From positions 1-12,371 of the forward strand of contig JAGPIR010000018.1 of NCBI GenBank assembly GCA_018054915.1: 12,371 bases of DNA. The letters run 5' to 3'. The notes beneath the pieces were generated by a model, which ran no database searches, was not told the DNA's origin, and was given only the letters and a program-made list of their open reading frames with translations. Numbering within the stretch: the stretch's first letter is position 1; every line of letters begins with the position of its first letter. The position numbers were made by a program, and so were the translations under genes. Positions 6,521 through 12,371 of this stretch are shown here, piece after piece. Source of the stretch: Allobrachymonas sp. GTDB taxonomy: Bacteria; Pseudomonadota; Gammaproteobacteria; Burkholderiales; Burkholderiaceae_C.

Positions 6521-7691
6521 GGTGATGCATCTCCAGGCGGTCCAGCCGCGGGTCCACCCAGCGCGCCAGGATATCGGCCAGGGTGTTTCCGGTGAAAACA
6601 AACAGGGCGGCAAACAGCGCAATACCCAGCAGCAGGGCTGCATCGCCGCGCGTGCCGGCTTCCACGGTGGCTTGTCCAAGTCCGGGATAGGAAAATACGG
6701 TTTCGGCCAGAACAGATCCACCAAACAGTTCACCCGCGTGGGCAAAATGCAGGGTCAATGCAGGCAATGCGCCGTTGCGCAATCCGTGGCGCCATGCACG
6801 GCCCCAGCGGCCAAGCCCTTGCGCTTGTGCCAGCAGTGCATAGTCGCTTGCCATCACCTCGCGCACCTTGTCGCGGGTGTGCAGTGTGACCTGGGCAATG
6901 CCCAGCATCGACAGGGCAAGCACGGGCAGTGCCAGGTGGTGCAGGCGTTGTGAAAAACGCACCTCATCGGGCAAATAACCCGGTGGACTGGAGCAGCAAA
7001 TGGGCGCCCAGCCCAGATTCACCGCAAACACCAGCAAAAGCACGACCGCTACCCAGAAGGTGGGGGCGGAGGCCAATACCATGGCATAGCCGCGGATGAT
7101 CTTGTCCACAATGCTGCCTTCCCAGGCTCCGGCCAGCAAGCCCAGGCCAAAACCCAGCACACCGCCCAGCAGCCAGGCGGTGGTCATCAGGACAATGGAG
7201 TTGAAAAAACGCTCGCCGATGACTTTGGCCACCGGTGCGTCATACACCATGGAGCGCCCCAGGTCGCCCTGCACCGCATTGGAGGCCCATTTGGCAAAGC
7301 GTACCGGAGCGGGATCGTTCAGGCCCCATTTTTCGGCGATACGCTCGCGTTGCTCGGGACTCAACCGAATGACTTCGGCCTTGAACAGCGCCGCCACCGG
7401 ATCGACAGGCGATGCGGCAACCAGCGTGAAGGCGCCCAACGCCACCAGCGTGATGAGTACCACGAGCCGGCGCAGGCGGTTCCAGAAAAAGGCTGGCCAG
7501 GAATGCCCCCGCATATGCGCATGGCTGTGGCTTGTGCCGTCTTCGTGCGCATGCGCATGGCTGTGCATGACGGGGGGTGCCCCCGTCATCACGCTTTCAT
7601 CTTGCGGATGTGTATGGGCGTCAGCCTCCGTGCACGCATGGCTGTGGTCGTGCGGATGAGACGGTGGCTTGTGGCTTACGGGCATGTCCAT
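6510..7691 (-). CDS. ABC importer permease (NikB/DppB-like) with histidine-rich N- and C-terminal tails
   Basis: First inner-membrane permease of the importer, 393 aa. The body is a standard BPD_transp_1 protein: helix at about 74-94, GDLGRSM (142-148), several helices, and an EAA loop starting ASDYALLAQAQGLG (281-294). Unusually, the first 63 residues contain 15 His (7, 12, 14, 16, 18, 26, 28, 43, 45, 47, 49, 55, 57, 59, 63) plus Cys20, in HxH patterns. The protein ends EMHHHGH. Both tails are predicted to face the cytoplasm, which suggests metal binding on the receiving side. The start at 7691 has AGGA 6 nt upstream and overlaps the binding-protein gene by 16 nt. ATG 7685 is an alternative that keeps the His tail. 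An upstream in-frame start at 7769 is unlikely. Confidence 0.92.
   Translation of the reverse strand: MDMPVSHKPPSHPHDHSHACTEADAHTHPQDESVMTGAPPVMHSHAHAHEDGTSHSHAHMRGHSWPAFFWNRLRRLVVLITLVALGAFTLVAASPVDPVAALFKAEVIRLSPEQRERIAEKWGLNDPAPVRFAKWASNAVQGDLGRSMVYDAPVAKVIGERFFNSIVLMTTAWLLGGVLGFGLGLLAGAWEGSIVDKIIRGYAMVLASAPTFWVAVVLLLVFAVNLGWAPICCSSPPGYLPDEVRFSQRLHHLALPVLALSMLGIAQVTLHTRDKVREVMASDYALLAQAQGLGRWGRAWRHGLRNGALPALTLHFAHAGELFGGSVLAETVFSYPGLGQATVEAGTRGDAALLLGIALFAALFVFTGNTLADILARWVDPRLDRLEMHHHGH
7519..7646. repeat. Three short direct repeats encoding HSHA units
   Basis: The 11-mer GCATGGCTGTG occurs at 7519-7529, 7555-7565 and 7636-7646 on the + strand. The first two copies extend to a shared 14-mer beginning TGC. 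The offsets, 36 and 81 bp, are multiples of three, and every copy encodes His-Ser-His-Ala in the permease tail. This fits in-frame growth of the tail by short repeat duplication. Confidence 0.75.
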
Positions 7692-9322
7692 TTCCAGTCC
7701 TGCATGTTCCAGGTAAGGGGGTAGCCGTGACCATGCGGCTCGATCTGGCGAGGGCCAATATCCAGACACTTGTTGACGAAATAGAGGTGATCCAGATTCA
7801 CCAGCCAGGCCCAGGCGGCGTCACCCTTCATGCCAAAACCGGTTGTGCCGTCCCAGGCTGCGTTTTTCCAGTGCGGCAACGATTCCGCAAAACTGGCGGA
7901 AATCTGGGCTTTTTCCAGGTTACGGGTCACGGTGGAGTTGCTGTAGAAGCCGGCGTTGTACGATTCCAGTCCGGCCGACTTGGCGTCGTACAGACGGAAG
8001 ACTTCCAGAGGGTCGTGCGAGCCCCAGCCAAAGAGCACGGCATTGCTGTGCTGCTCGCGGTAAATTTCGTCCCAGCTCTTGCCTGCGATGTCGATCTGGA
8101 TGCCCAGTGGCTTGACCATGTCGGCGATCGATACGGCCAACGACTGGCGCACGTTGTCGCTGGCCGGGTACAGCAGGGTAAAGCGGGCTTGCCTGCCGCC
8201 CTTGCTGCGCTTGCCGTCTTTTTCGACCCAGCCAGCCTTGTCCAGCAGGGCCTTGGCTGCCGCCAGGTCACCATCGGGCAGACGCTGTTCGGGGTTGTCC
8301 CAGGGCAGGTTGTCGGCAACCCCCCAGGCGGGGGTGCCATACCCCCCCAGCACGCCATCGGAGAGTTTCTTGCGGTCGATGCCGATATTGATGGCCTTGC
8401 GGATCGCAAGATCTGCGGTCACGTCGTTGCCAATGGGCTTGCCTTCGGGCGTTTTCTTGCCTGCAGGTTGCATGGGAAACATCAGGCCGCGGTTGTCCAC
8501 CGACTTGGCGATCACCAGCTGCATGTCAGCGGGAACCTGTTTGGCCACTGCAGGCGTAACAACGGCTATCTGAACCTGTTTGGCGTTGGCCGCGGCAACC
8601 GTGGCATCCTCGGCCGTGTACAGCATGGTGATGCGTTCAAATTCGGGGTGTTTTCCATAGTAATGAGGGTTTGGCTCGATCACCAGTTGCTGGCCCTTGT
8701 CCCATTTGACGAATTTGAATGGGCCCGATCCCATGGGGTTGTCGGCATAGCCTTCCTTGTAGGCGTGCTTGGGGACTATGCCCAAGGTTGCCAGGCTGTG
8801 CACGAAAGTGATGCGTGGCTGCTTGAGCCTGATTTCCACGGTGGTCGGGTTGATGGCCTTGACGCCATCCAGATCGGTCAGGTCCAGAATACCGGCCCAT
8901 TGCTTGCCGGTTTCATAGGTGAATGCCACATCTTCGGCCGTGAGTGGCTGGCCATCGGCAAATTTCACGCCGTCGCGAATGGTGATGGTCCAGGTCTTGC
9001 GGTCTTTGGACAGCTCCCATTGGGTGGCCAGATCGCCTTCCAGGTCGAGTTTTTCGTTGCGCTTGAGCAGGGTGGACTGAAACAGCGGGTTGCCATACCG
9101 GCCCCAGCCACTGATGGGGTCAAAGCCCTGCTCAGGTTCGCCCTTGATGGCCAGCACCAGGCGGCGACCGCCGGCATTTTGTCCGGCGGCGGCGGATGCC
9201 GGAGCTGACGCATCGGTTTTTTGAGGAGGGGTTTGCTGTGAACACGCACCCAAGGCCAACACTAAGGCGGCGGCCAGTGTGGAGGAGTAGGCAAAAGGGA
9301 AAAATGAGTGGCTGTGTTTCAT
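7676..9322 (-). CDS. ABC importer substrate-binding lipoprotein (SBP family 5, NikA/DppA-like)
   Basis: Periplasmic solute-binding lipoprotein that would deliver the ligand to the two permeases. It has 548 aa. A signal peptide ends in the lipobox LGAC (24-27), and Cys27 would be lipidated. A Ser/Ala/Pro/Gln linker (28-50) is followed by a family 5 binding domain with the conserved block TWTITIRDGVKFADGQPLTAED (110-131), MGSGPFKFVKW (197-207) and AIRKAINIGIDRK (306-318). Near the C-terminus, EPHGHGYPL (528-536) holds two His. Family 5 proteins bind peptides, nickel chelates or opines. The His-rich permease next door makes a metal or metal chelate likelier, but the binding protein alone does not prove it. 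The start has an AGGGAAG-type Shine-Dalgarno sequence. It is the first gene of the operon. Confidence 0.92.
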   Translation of the reverse strand: MKHSHSFFPFAYSSTLAAALVLALGACSQQTPPQKTDASAPASAAAGQNAGGRRLVLAIKGEPEQGFDPISGWGRYGNPLFQSTLLKRNEKLDLEGDLATQWELSKDRKTWTITIRDGVKFADGQPLTAEDVAFTYETGKQWAGILDLTDLDGVKAINPTTVEIRLKQPRITFVHSLATLGIVPKHAYKEGYADNPMGSGPFKFVKWDKGQQLVIEPNPHYYGKHPEFERITMLYTAEDATVAAANAKQVQIAVVTPAVAKQVPADMQLVIAKSVDNRGLMFPMQPAGKKTPEGKPIGNDVTADLAIRKAINIGIDRKKLSDGVLGGYGTPAWGVADNLPWDNPEQRLPDGDLAAAKALLDKAGWVEKDGKRSKGGRQARFTLLYPASDNVRQSLAVSIADMVKPLGIQIDIAGKSWDEIYREQHSNAVLFGWGSHDPLEVFRLYDAKSAGLESYNAGFYSNSTVTRNLEKAQISASFAESLPHWKNAAWDGTTGFGMKGDAAWAWLVNLDHLYFVNKCLDIGPRQIEPHGHGYPLTWNMQDWKWTCP

Positions 9323-9353
9323 GAAAACTTCCCTGCAAATAAGATGTGCGGGG

Positions 9354-9383
9354 ATTATAGTAATAATTAAGCGAATAATTTAA
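9354..9383 (-). promoter_or_regulatory. Predicted promoter of the importer operon
   Basis: On the - strand a perfect TATAAT (9359 to 9354) is preceded after 18 bp by TTAAAT (9383 to 9378), a poor -35. Transcription would begin near 9347, leaving a leader of about 25 nt and no room for a riboswitch. The weak -35 suggests dependence on an activator or easy repression. Confidence 0.6.
9362..9380. repeat. AATAATT direct repeat in the promoter spacer
   Basis: AATAATT occurs at 9362-9368 and 9374-9380, 12 bp apart, in an AT-rich island between the -10 and -35 of the importer promoter. AATTA/TAATT also forms a small inverted repeat here. It could be an operator for a metal-responsive regulator, but it matches no consensus I can name with certainty. 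Confidence 0.35.
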
Positions 9384-9787
9384 CGACTGCATACGGTTGT
9401 GCGGTATCCCTGAGAGCCTGTCGTTGGTGCGATTGATCTGGCTTGTGCGCAGCACCTCCGAGCGGTGGCTGCTGGGGCGGCAGCCGTGCTGGATAAGTCT
9501 GATCTGTTTCAGTCTTGATCCGCTACAGTGACACTGGGTGGCGCTAGGGCAGAGCATGAAGTGCCGAGGGGCGAGCGATATCGGCGTGGCGGGAAGCACC
9601 GGGGGGCGTAAGGACGATCCGGTTATCTGCCAATTGCAAAGCCCGGCGGGTAGTGGTCAGATGGGAACCTTCACATTTTGTATGCAGATGAAGGAAGTTG
9701 AGGAAACAGGGCATGACGTCCGCTGGACGCACCACAGGAATTCCTCTGAGGCCCATGGAAGCACGAAGCTCGGATCACCGCGTAGGA

Positions 9788-9826
9788 GGCGGCGCGGGCG
9801 AAGGGGCTTGAGCCGTCGCCACCGCC
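9788..9826 (-). terminator. Possible terminator-like GC hairpin downstream of the outer-membrane factor gene
   Basis: GGCGG (9788-9792) pairs with CCGCC (9822-9826), GGCG (9797-9800) with CGCC (9817-9820), and GGC-TTGA-GCC (9805-9814) closes the tip. It begins 18 bp past the stop of the exporter operon's last gene, a sensible termination position. No T-run is present, and the stem has internal loops. Confidence 0.35.
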
Positions 9827-9843
9827 ATGCAATGAGCGGCCGG

Positions 9844-11364
9844 TCACACCGGGCCGGTTTTGTCGTTGACTTCGTATCCGCCACCCAGCGCCTGATACAG
9901 CGCAATCGTGTCGGCAAGCCGTTGCGCTTGCGCGGCGATCAGCCCCGTTTTGTTTTGCTGCATCTGCTGCCGGGCAACCAGCAATTGTGTGTAGATGGCT
10001 GCGCCCAGGGTGTACTGGCGTTCAACGGATTGAAGGGAAGACTGTGCCGCTGAGTTGGCAATGGCGAGAGAGTCCAACGCTTGTGCGTCGTGATCCAGGG
10101 CACGCAAGGCGTCGGCCACATTGCGCAGGGCATTGAGGACGACCTCTTGATAATTGGCCGCAGCGGCATCCAGTGCTGCCAGGGAGGCCCGTTTTTCAGC
10201 GGGCAGCCCCGGATTGAAGAGCGGCTGGACCAGTTGGCCCAACATATTCCATACAGCCGATCCGCCCCCGAACAGCGTTCCCGCGGTTAGCGCTTGCGAG
10301 CCCAGGCTGGCGCTGAGGGTGAGTTGGGGGTACAGCTTGGCTACCGCCACCCCGTATTCGGCATTTGCCGCGTGCACAAGCGCTTCGGCCGCCAGAATGT
10401 CGGGTCGGCGGCGGGCCAGTTCGGATGGCAGTGTTACTGGCAAGGTTGCTGGCAGCTTGAATTCTTCCAGCGTGAAATCCGGCATCTTTGCTGCACCCGG
10501 AGCTTGACCGGAGAGGGTGGCCAGGAGATGCTCGTTTTGTTCAAGTTGTTTGCGCAACAGGGGCATTCCGGCCCGGGTCTGTTCGACTTGTGCTTGCAGG
10601 GCCAGAAGCTCGTCTGGAGACGCCTGACCGAGGCGCACCCGGTGGCGGACGATGTTGATCTGCTCATCCTGCGCCTCGAGGATGGCTTGCGTGGATGCGA
10701 TCTGACCGGCAAGTTTTGCCCGTGTGATGGCGGTTGTGGCGATGTTGGCTGCAAGAGTCAGATGTGCGCCTGCCAGTTCATGGCTGCGATGGTCGGCGCG
10801 GGCGGCCAGCGCCTCCAACGCGCGGCGATTGCCTCCGGACAGGTCGAGCCGGTAATGCACGCCAACGCTGGCGTTGTACAAGGCAAATTCCCGCGCGGAA
10901 CCGGACAGCCCCGAGGCACTGGGGCTTGTCCGTTGACGTTGGGCGCCCATGCCTGCGTCGATCTGGGGATAAAGGGTGGAGCCTGCCTGGGCCGAATGAA
11001 GCTCCTGCGCTTGCCGCAGGGACGCCTTGGCAGCGGCCAATGTCGGGCTGCTGTGGAGAGCCTGTTCAATCAGGGCGTCCAGTCTGGAAGACCCCAGGCT
11101 GCGCCACCATGCGGCATCCACCATTGCATGCATCTGGAACGTTTGCGCGTTTCCCAGGGCTGCCGCAGCCGAAGCCGTTTGCGCAGGCATGGGCGTGGCG
11201 GTGTAGCTGGTTGCGTTGGGCGGCGCCGGACGTTTGAAATCCGGACCCGCTGCACAACCGGCCAGCAGCCCGGAAAGAAGCAGGGGCATCATGGTTTGCA
11301 CATACAGGCGGAGTGTTTGGGTGCGTACCGGTTTGCCGTGGAGGGATGGGGAAGCAGTGTTCAT
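9844..11364 (-). CDS. Outer-membrane factor lipoprotein of an efflux system (NodT/OprM family, TolC-like)
   Basis: Outer-membrane channel of a tripartite exporter, 506 aa from the ATG at 11364. The signal peptide ends in the lipobox LAGC with Cys37, followed by AAGPDFKRPAPP, a classic NodT/OprM start. Two OEP repeats follow. Markers include WWRSLGSSRLDALIEQAL in the first half, and ARRRPDILAAEALVHAANAE with VAKLYPQLTLSASLG in the second. It ends close to the last coiled-coil helix, as is normal. The frame continues upstream to a TTG at 11397, but the ATG gives a proper lipoprotein signal. The Shine-Dalgarno sequence is weak (GGA about 9 nt upstream). It lies 52 bp after the ABC ATPase and is probably co-transcribed. 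The partner is thus an ABC pump, although the family is best known from RND pumps. The substrate is unknown. Confidence 0.92.
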   Translation of the reverse strand: MNTASPSLHGKPVRTQTLRLYVQTMMPLLLSGLLAGCAAGPDFKRPAPPNATSYTATPMPAQTASAAAALGNAQTFQMHAMVDAAWWRSLGSSRLDALIEQALHSSPTLAAAKASLRQAQELHSAQAGSTLYPQIDAGMGAQRQRTSPSASGLSGSAREFALYNASVGVHYRLDLSGGNRRALEALAARADHRSHELAGAHLTLAANIATTAITRAKLAGQIASTQAILEAQDEQINIVRHRVRLGQASPDELLALQAQVEQTRAGMPLLRKQLEQNEHLLATLSGQAPGAAKMPDFTLEEFKLPATLPVTLPSELARRRPDILAAEALVHAANAEYGVAVAKLYPQLTLSASLGSQALTAGTLFGGGSAVWNMLGQLVQPLFNPGLPAEKRASLAALDAAAANYQEVVLNALRNVADALRALDHDAQALDSLAIANSAAQSSLQSVERQYTLGAAIYTQLLVARQQMQQNKTGLIAAQAQRLADTIALYQALGGGYEVNDKTGPV

Positions 11365-11416
11365 ATATGTGTTCCACGAAAAGCTTGCGAGGGGCAAGGG
11401 CGGCGGTGCTCACGCG

Positions 11417-12127
11417 TCAATCGAAGTTGCGTCCTTCACCTGCTTCCTCGTGGGTGATACCGTCACGAATGTGGTAAATGCGCTTGAAGGTCGGGATGAT
11501 TTTTTCATCGTGCGTGACGACGATGATGGCGGTTTCAAAGCGCCTGGCCATATCGTTGAGAATGCGGATCACCGCCATGGCCCGTTCCGAATCCAGCGGG
11601 GCGGTTGGTTCATCAGCCAGGATGACCGGCGGGCGATTGACCAGCCCGCGAGCAATGGCGACGCGCTGTTGTTCGCCGCCCGACAGTTGCGAGGGCATGG
11701 CCTTGGCGCGGTGCTGCACATCCAGAGCGGTAAGCAGTTCAAGGGCGCGCGCGCGCGATTCTTCGTTGGAAACACCGGCCAGCATGGGCAACAGCGCCAC
11801 GTTGTCGGTGACATCCAGGAACGGGATCAGGTAGGGCGCTTGAAACACAAAGCCGATCTTGTCGCGGCGCAGCGCCCGCAGATCACGCACTTTCCATGCG
11901 TTGCCAAAAATCACCTCGTCGCCCAGCACCATGCGTCCGGCGGTGGGGTCAATTACTGCCCCCAGGCACTTGAGCAAAGTGCTCTTGCCCGAACCGGAAG
12001 GACCGATTAGGCCAACGACCTCGCCCGGCTCGACGCGCATGTTGACGTTCTTCAAGGCGAGCACGGCGGTGTCCCCCTCGCCGTAGCGCTTGCTCAAGCC
12101 TTCTATGAGGATACCTTTCCCCGCCAT
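11417..12127 (-). CDS. ABC exporter ATP-binding protein (DevA/MacB/LolD-like)
   Basis: Cytoplasmic ATPase driving the FtsX-type permease encoded just upstream, 236 aa. It carries Walker A GPSGSGKST (42-50), Q-loop Q96 in FVFQAPYLIPFLDV, signature LSGGEQQR (148-155), Walker B VILADEP (168-174) and switch H206 in VVTHDEK. The D-loop is TAPLDSE, with Pro where Ala is usual. The Q-loop context and the ending IYHIRDGITHEEA resemble DevA of DevBCA-type exporters more than LolD, but the two groups are close. GGAGG lies 6 nt before the ATG at 12127. The gene starts 2 nt after the permease stop, so the pair is translationally coupled. Confidence 0.93.
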   Translation of the reverse strand: MAGKGILIEGLSKRYGEGDTAVLALKNVNMRVEPGEVVGLIGPSGSGKSTLLKCLGAVIDPTAGRMVLGDEVIFGNAWKVRDLRALRRDKIGFVFQAPYLIPFLDVTDNVALLPMLAGVSNEESRARALELLTALDVQHRAKAMPSQLSGGEQQRVAIARGLVNRPPVILADEPTAPLDSERAMAVIRILNDMARRFETAIIVVTHDEKIIPTFKRIYHIRDGITHEEAGEGRNFD

Positions 12128-12129
12128 CT

Positions 12130-12371
12130 TCAGCCTCCAATTGCTTCGGCCGGATCGACCTTGAGCGCCATGCGGATGGCGACGATGCTGGCCAGCACAC
12201 AGATGGTCAGCACAGCGAAGAAACCAAGAATCGAGTCGATGGGCACCAGCAACACGTATTTGGGAAACATGGGGGCGGCAAAGGTTGCCGTGATTTTGCC
12301 CACCACGAAACCGATCACACCCAGCACCAGGGCCTGCTGCAAAATCATTCCCGCGATGGTGCGGTTGCGCG
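12130..12371 (-). CDS. ABC exporter permease, DevC/FtsX type (C-terminal fragment, 5' end outside window)
   Basis: Only the last 80 or so residues are inside the window. The frame is open to the right edge (the residues before the Met at 12348 read RNRTIAG), so this is an interrupted gene, not a small one. Two hydrophobic segments (about VLGVIGFVVGKI and ILGFFAVLTICVLASIVAI) and the ending MALKVDPAEAIGG match the conserved C-terminus of FtsX/MacB/DevC permeases (xxDPAEAI). With the ATPase it would form the inner-membrane part of a tripartite pump. An HlyD-like adaptor gene is expected further upstream, outside the window. Confidence 0.88.
   Translation of the reverse strand, partial: RNRTIAGMILQQALVLGVIGFVVGKITATFAAPMFPKYVLLVPIDSILGFFAVLTICVLASIVAIRMALKVDPAEAIGG

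Larger units (their letters stand above)
9323..9843. other. 521-bp gene-free region between exporter and importer operons
   Basis: The part near 9323-9400 holds the AT-rich importer promoter. The remaining 440 bp or so is GC-rich. It has short open frames on both strands, but none has a recognisable domain or Shine-Dalgarno sequence, and all read as non-coding (Arg/Pro/Cys-rich on both strands). Visible structures: a hairpin GGCTGC/GCAGCC (9467-9472 and 9480-9485), a 10-bp palindrome AGGAATTCCT (9736-9745) and a nested GC hairpin (9788-9826). It could be a decayed gene or mobile-element remnant, or hold a small RNA. I cannot decide. Confidence 0.5.

Noticed and set aside
6521..6745. Extended N-terminus for the NikC-like permease
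   Set aside because: The added 75 residues are Trp/Pro/Cys-rich, lie inside the preceding gene and are not typical of the family. The ATG at 6520 fits an overlapping operon start.
7577..9208. 543-codon open frame on the + strand
   Set aside because: It is antisense to the substrate-binding protein, has no domain or start signal, and arises from GC-rich codon use in the real gene.
9388..9408. ATAC-N9-GTAT motif resembling a NikR site
   Set aside because: The NikR consensus is GTATGA-N16-TCATAC. Here the half-sites are inverted outward, the spacing is wrong and the arms are only 4 bp.
9544..9756. 70-codon open frame on the - strand in the intergenic gap
   Set aside because: It has no Shine-Dalgarno sequence and no recognisable family. 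Overlapping frames on both strands are equally open, so coding is not supported.
9411..9843. Cobalamin riboswitch or other metal/cofactor riboswitch before the importer
   Set aside because: No B12-box-like sequence was recognised, and the predicted promoter leaves a leader of only about 25 nt.
11365..11397. TTG start adding 11 residues to the outer-membrane factor
   Set aside because: The ATG at 11364 already gives a complete lipoprotein signal. The TTG has no ribosome-binding site.

Overview
The window is GC-rich, densely packed bacterial chromosome. The gene set (an SDR-type threonine dehydrogenase paired with kbl, a NodT-type outer-membrane lipoprotein, and a five-gene peptide/nickel-type ABC importer) points to a Gram-negative proteobacterium, most likely a betaproteobacterium of the order Burkholderiales. 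That placement is inferred from gene content and composition, not from a marker gene. I see no tRNA, rRNA, CRISPR array or intact mobile element.

Left part (1-950, + strand): a membrane-anchored Mrr-type nuclease with a C-terminal topoisomerase-type zinc finger. Its reading frame is open to the left edge, so the N-terminus may lie outside. A 158-bp gap with a nested inverted repeat follows.

Threonine module (1109-4036): an XRE/cupin regulator (- strand) is divergent from a tdh-kbl operon (+ strand). Tdh oxidises L-threonine to 2-amino-3-oxobutanoate, and Kbl splits that with CoA into glycine and acetyl-CoA. The 78-bp divergent spacer carries a helically phased direct repeat and two inverted repeats over the likely tdh promoter, so it is a strong candidate operator. 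A perfect 11-bp hairpin at 4073-4098 separates kbl from the convergent transport operon.

Importer operon (4108-9322, - strand), in transcription order: lipoprotein substrate-binding protein, permease, permease, ATPase, ATPase. Neighbouring genes overlap or nearly touch. The order matches nikABCDE/dppABCDF. The first permease has a cytoplasmic N-terminal tail with 15 histidines in 63 residues and a histidine-rich C-terminus, so nickel or another transition metal is a better guess than peptides. The second ATPase is short. A promoter with a perfect TATAAT lies just upstream.

A 521-bp gene-free stretch (9323-9843) contains that promoter and some structure I cannot explain.

Exporter operon (9844-12371, - strand), in transcription order: a DevC/FtsX-type permease (only its C-terminus is in the window), a DevA/MacB-type ATPase and a NodT-type outer-membrane factor. 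Together these form a tripartite ABC efflux pump. Its periplasmic adaptor is probably encoded just beyond the right edge.
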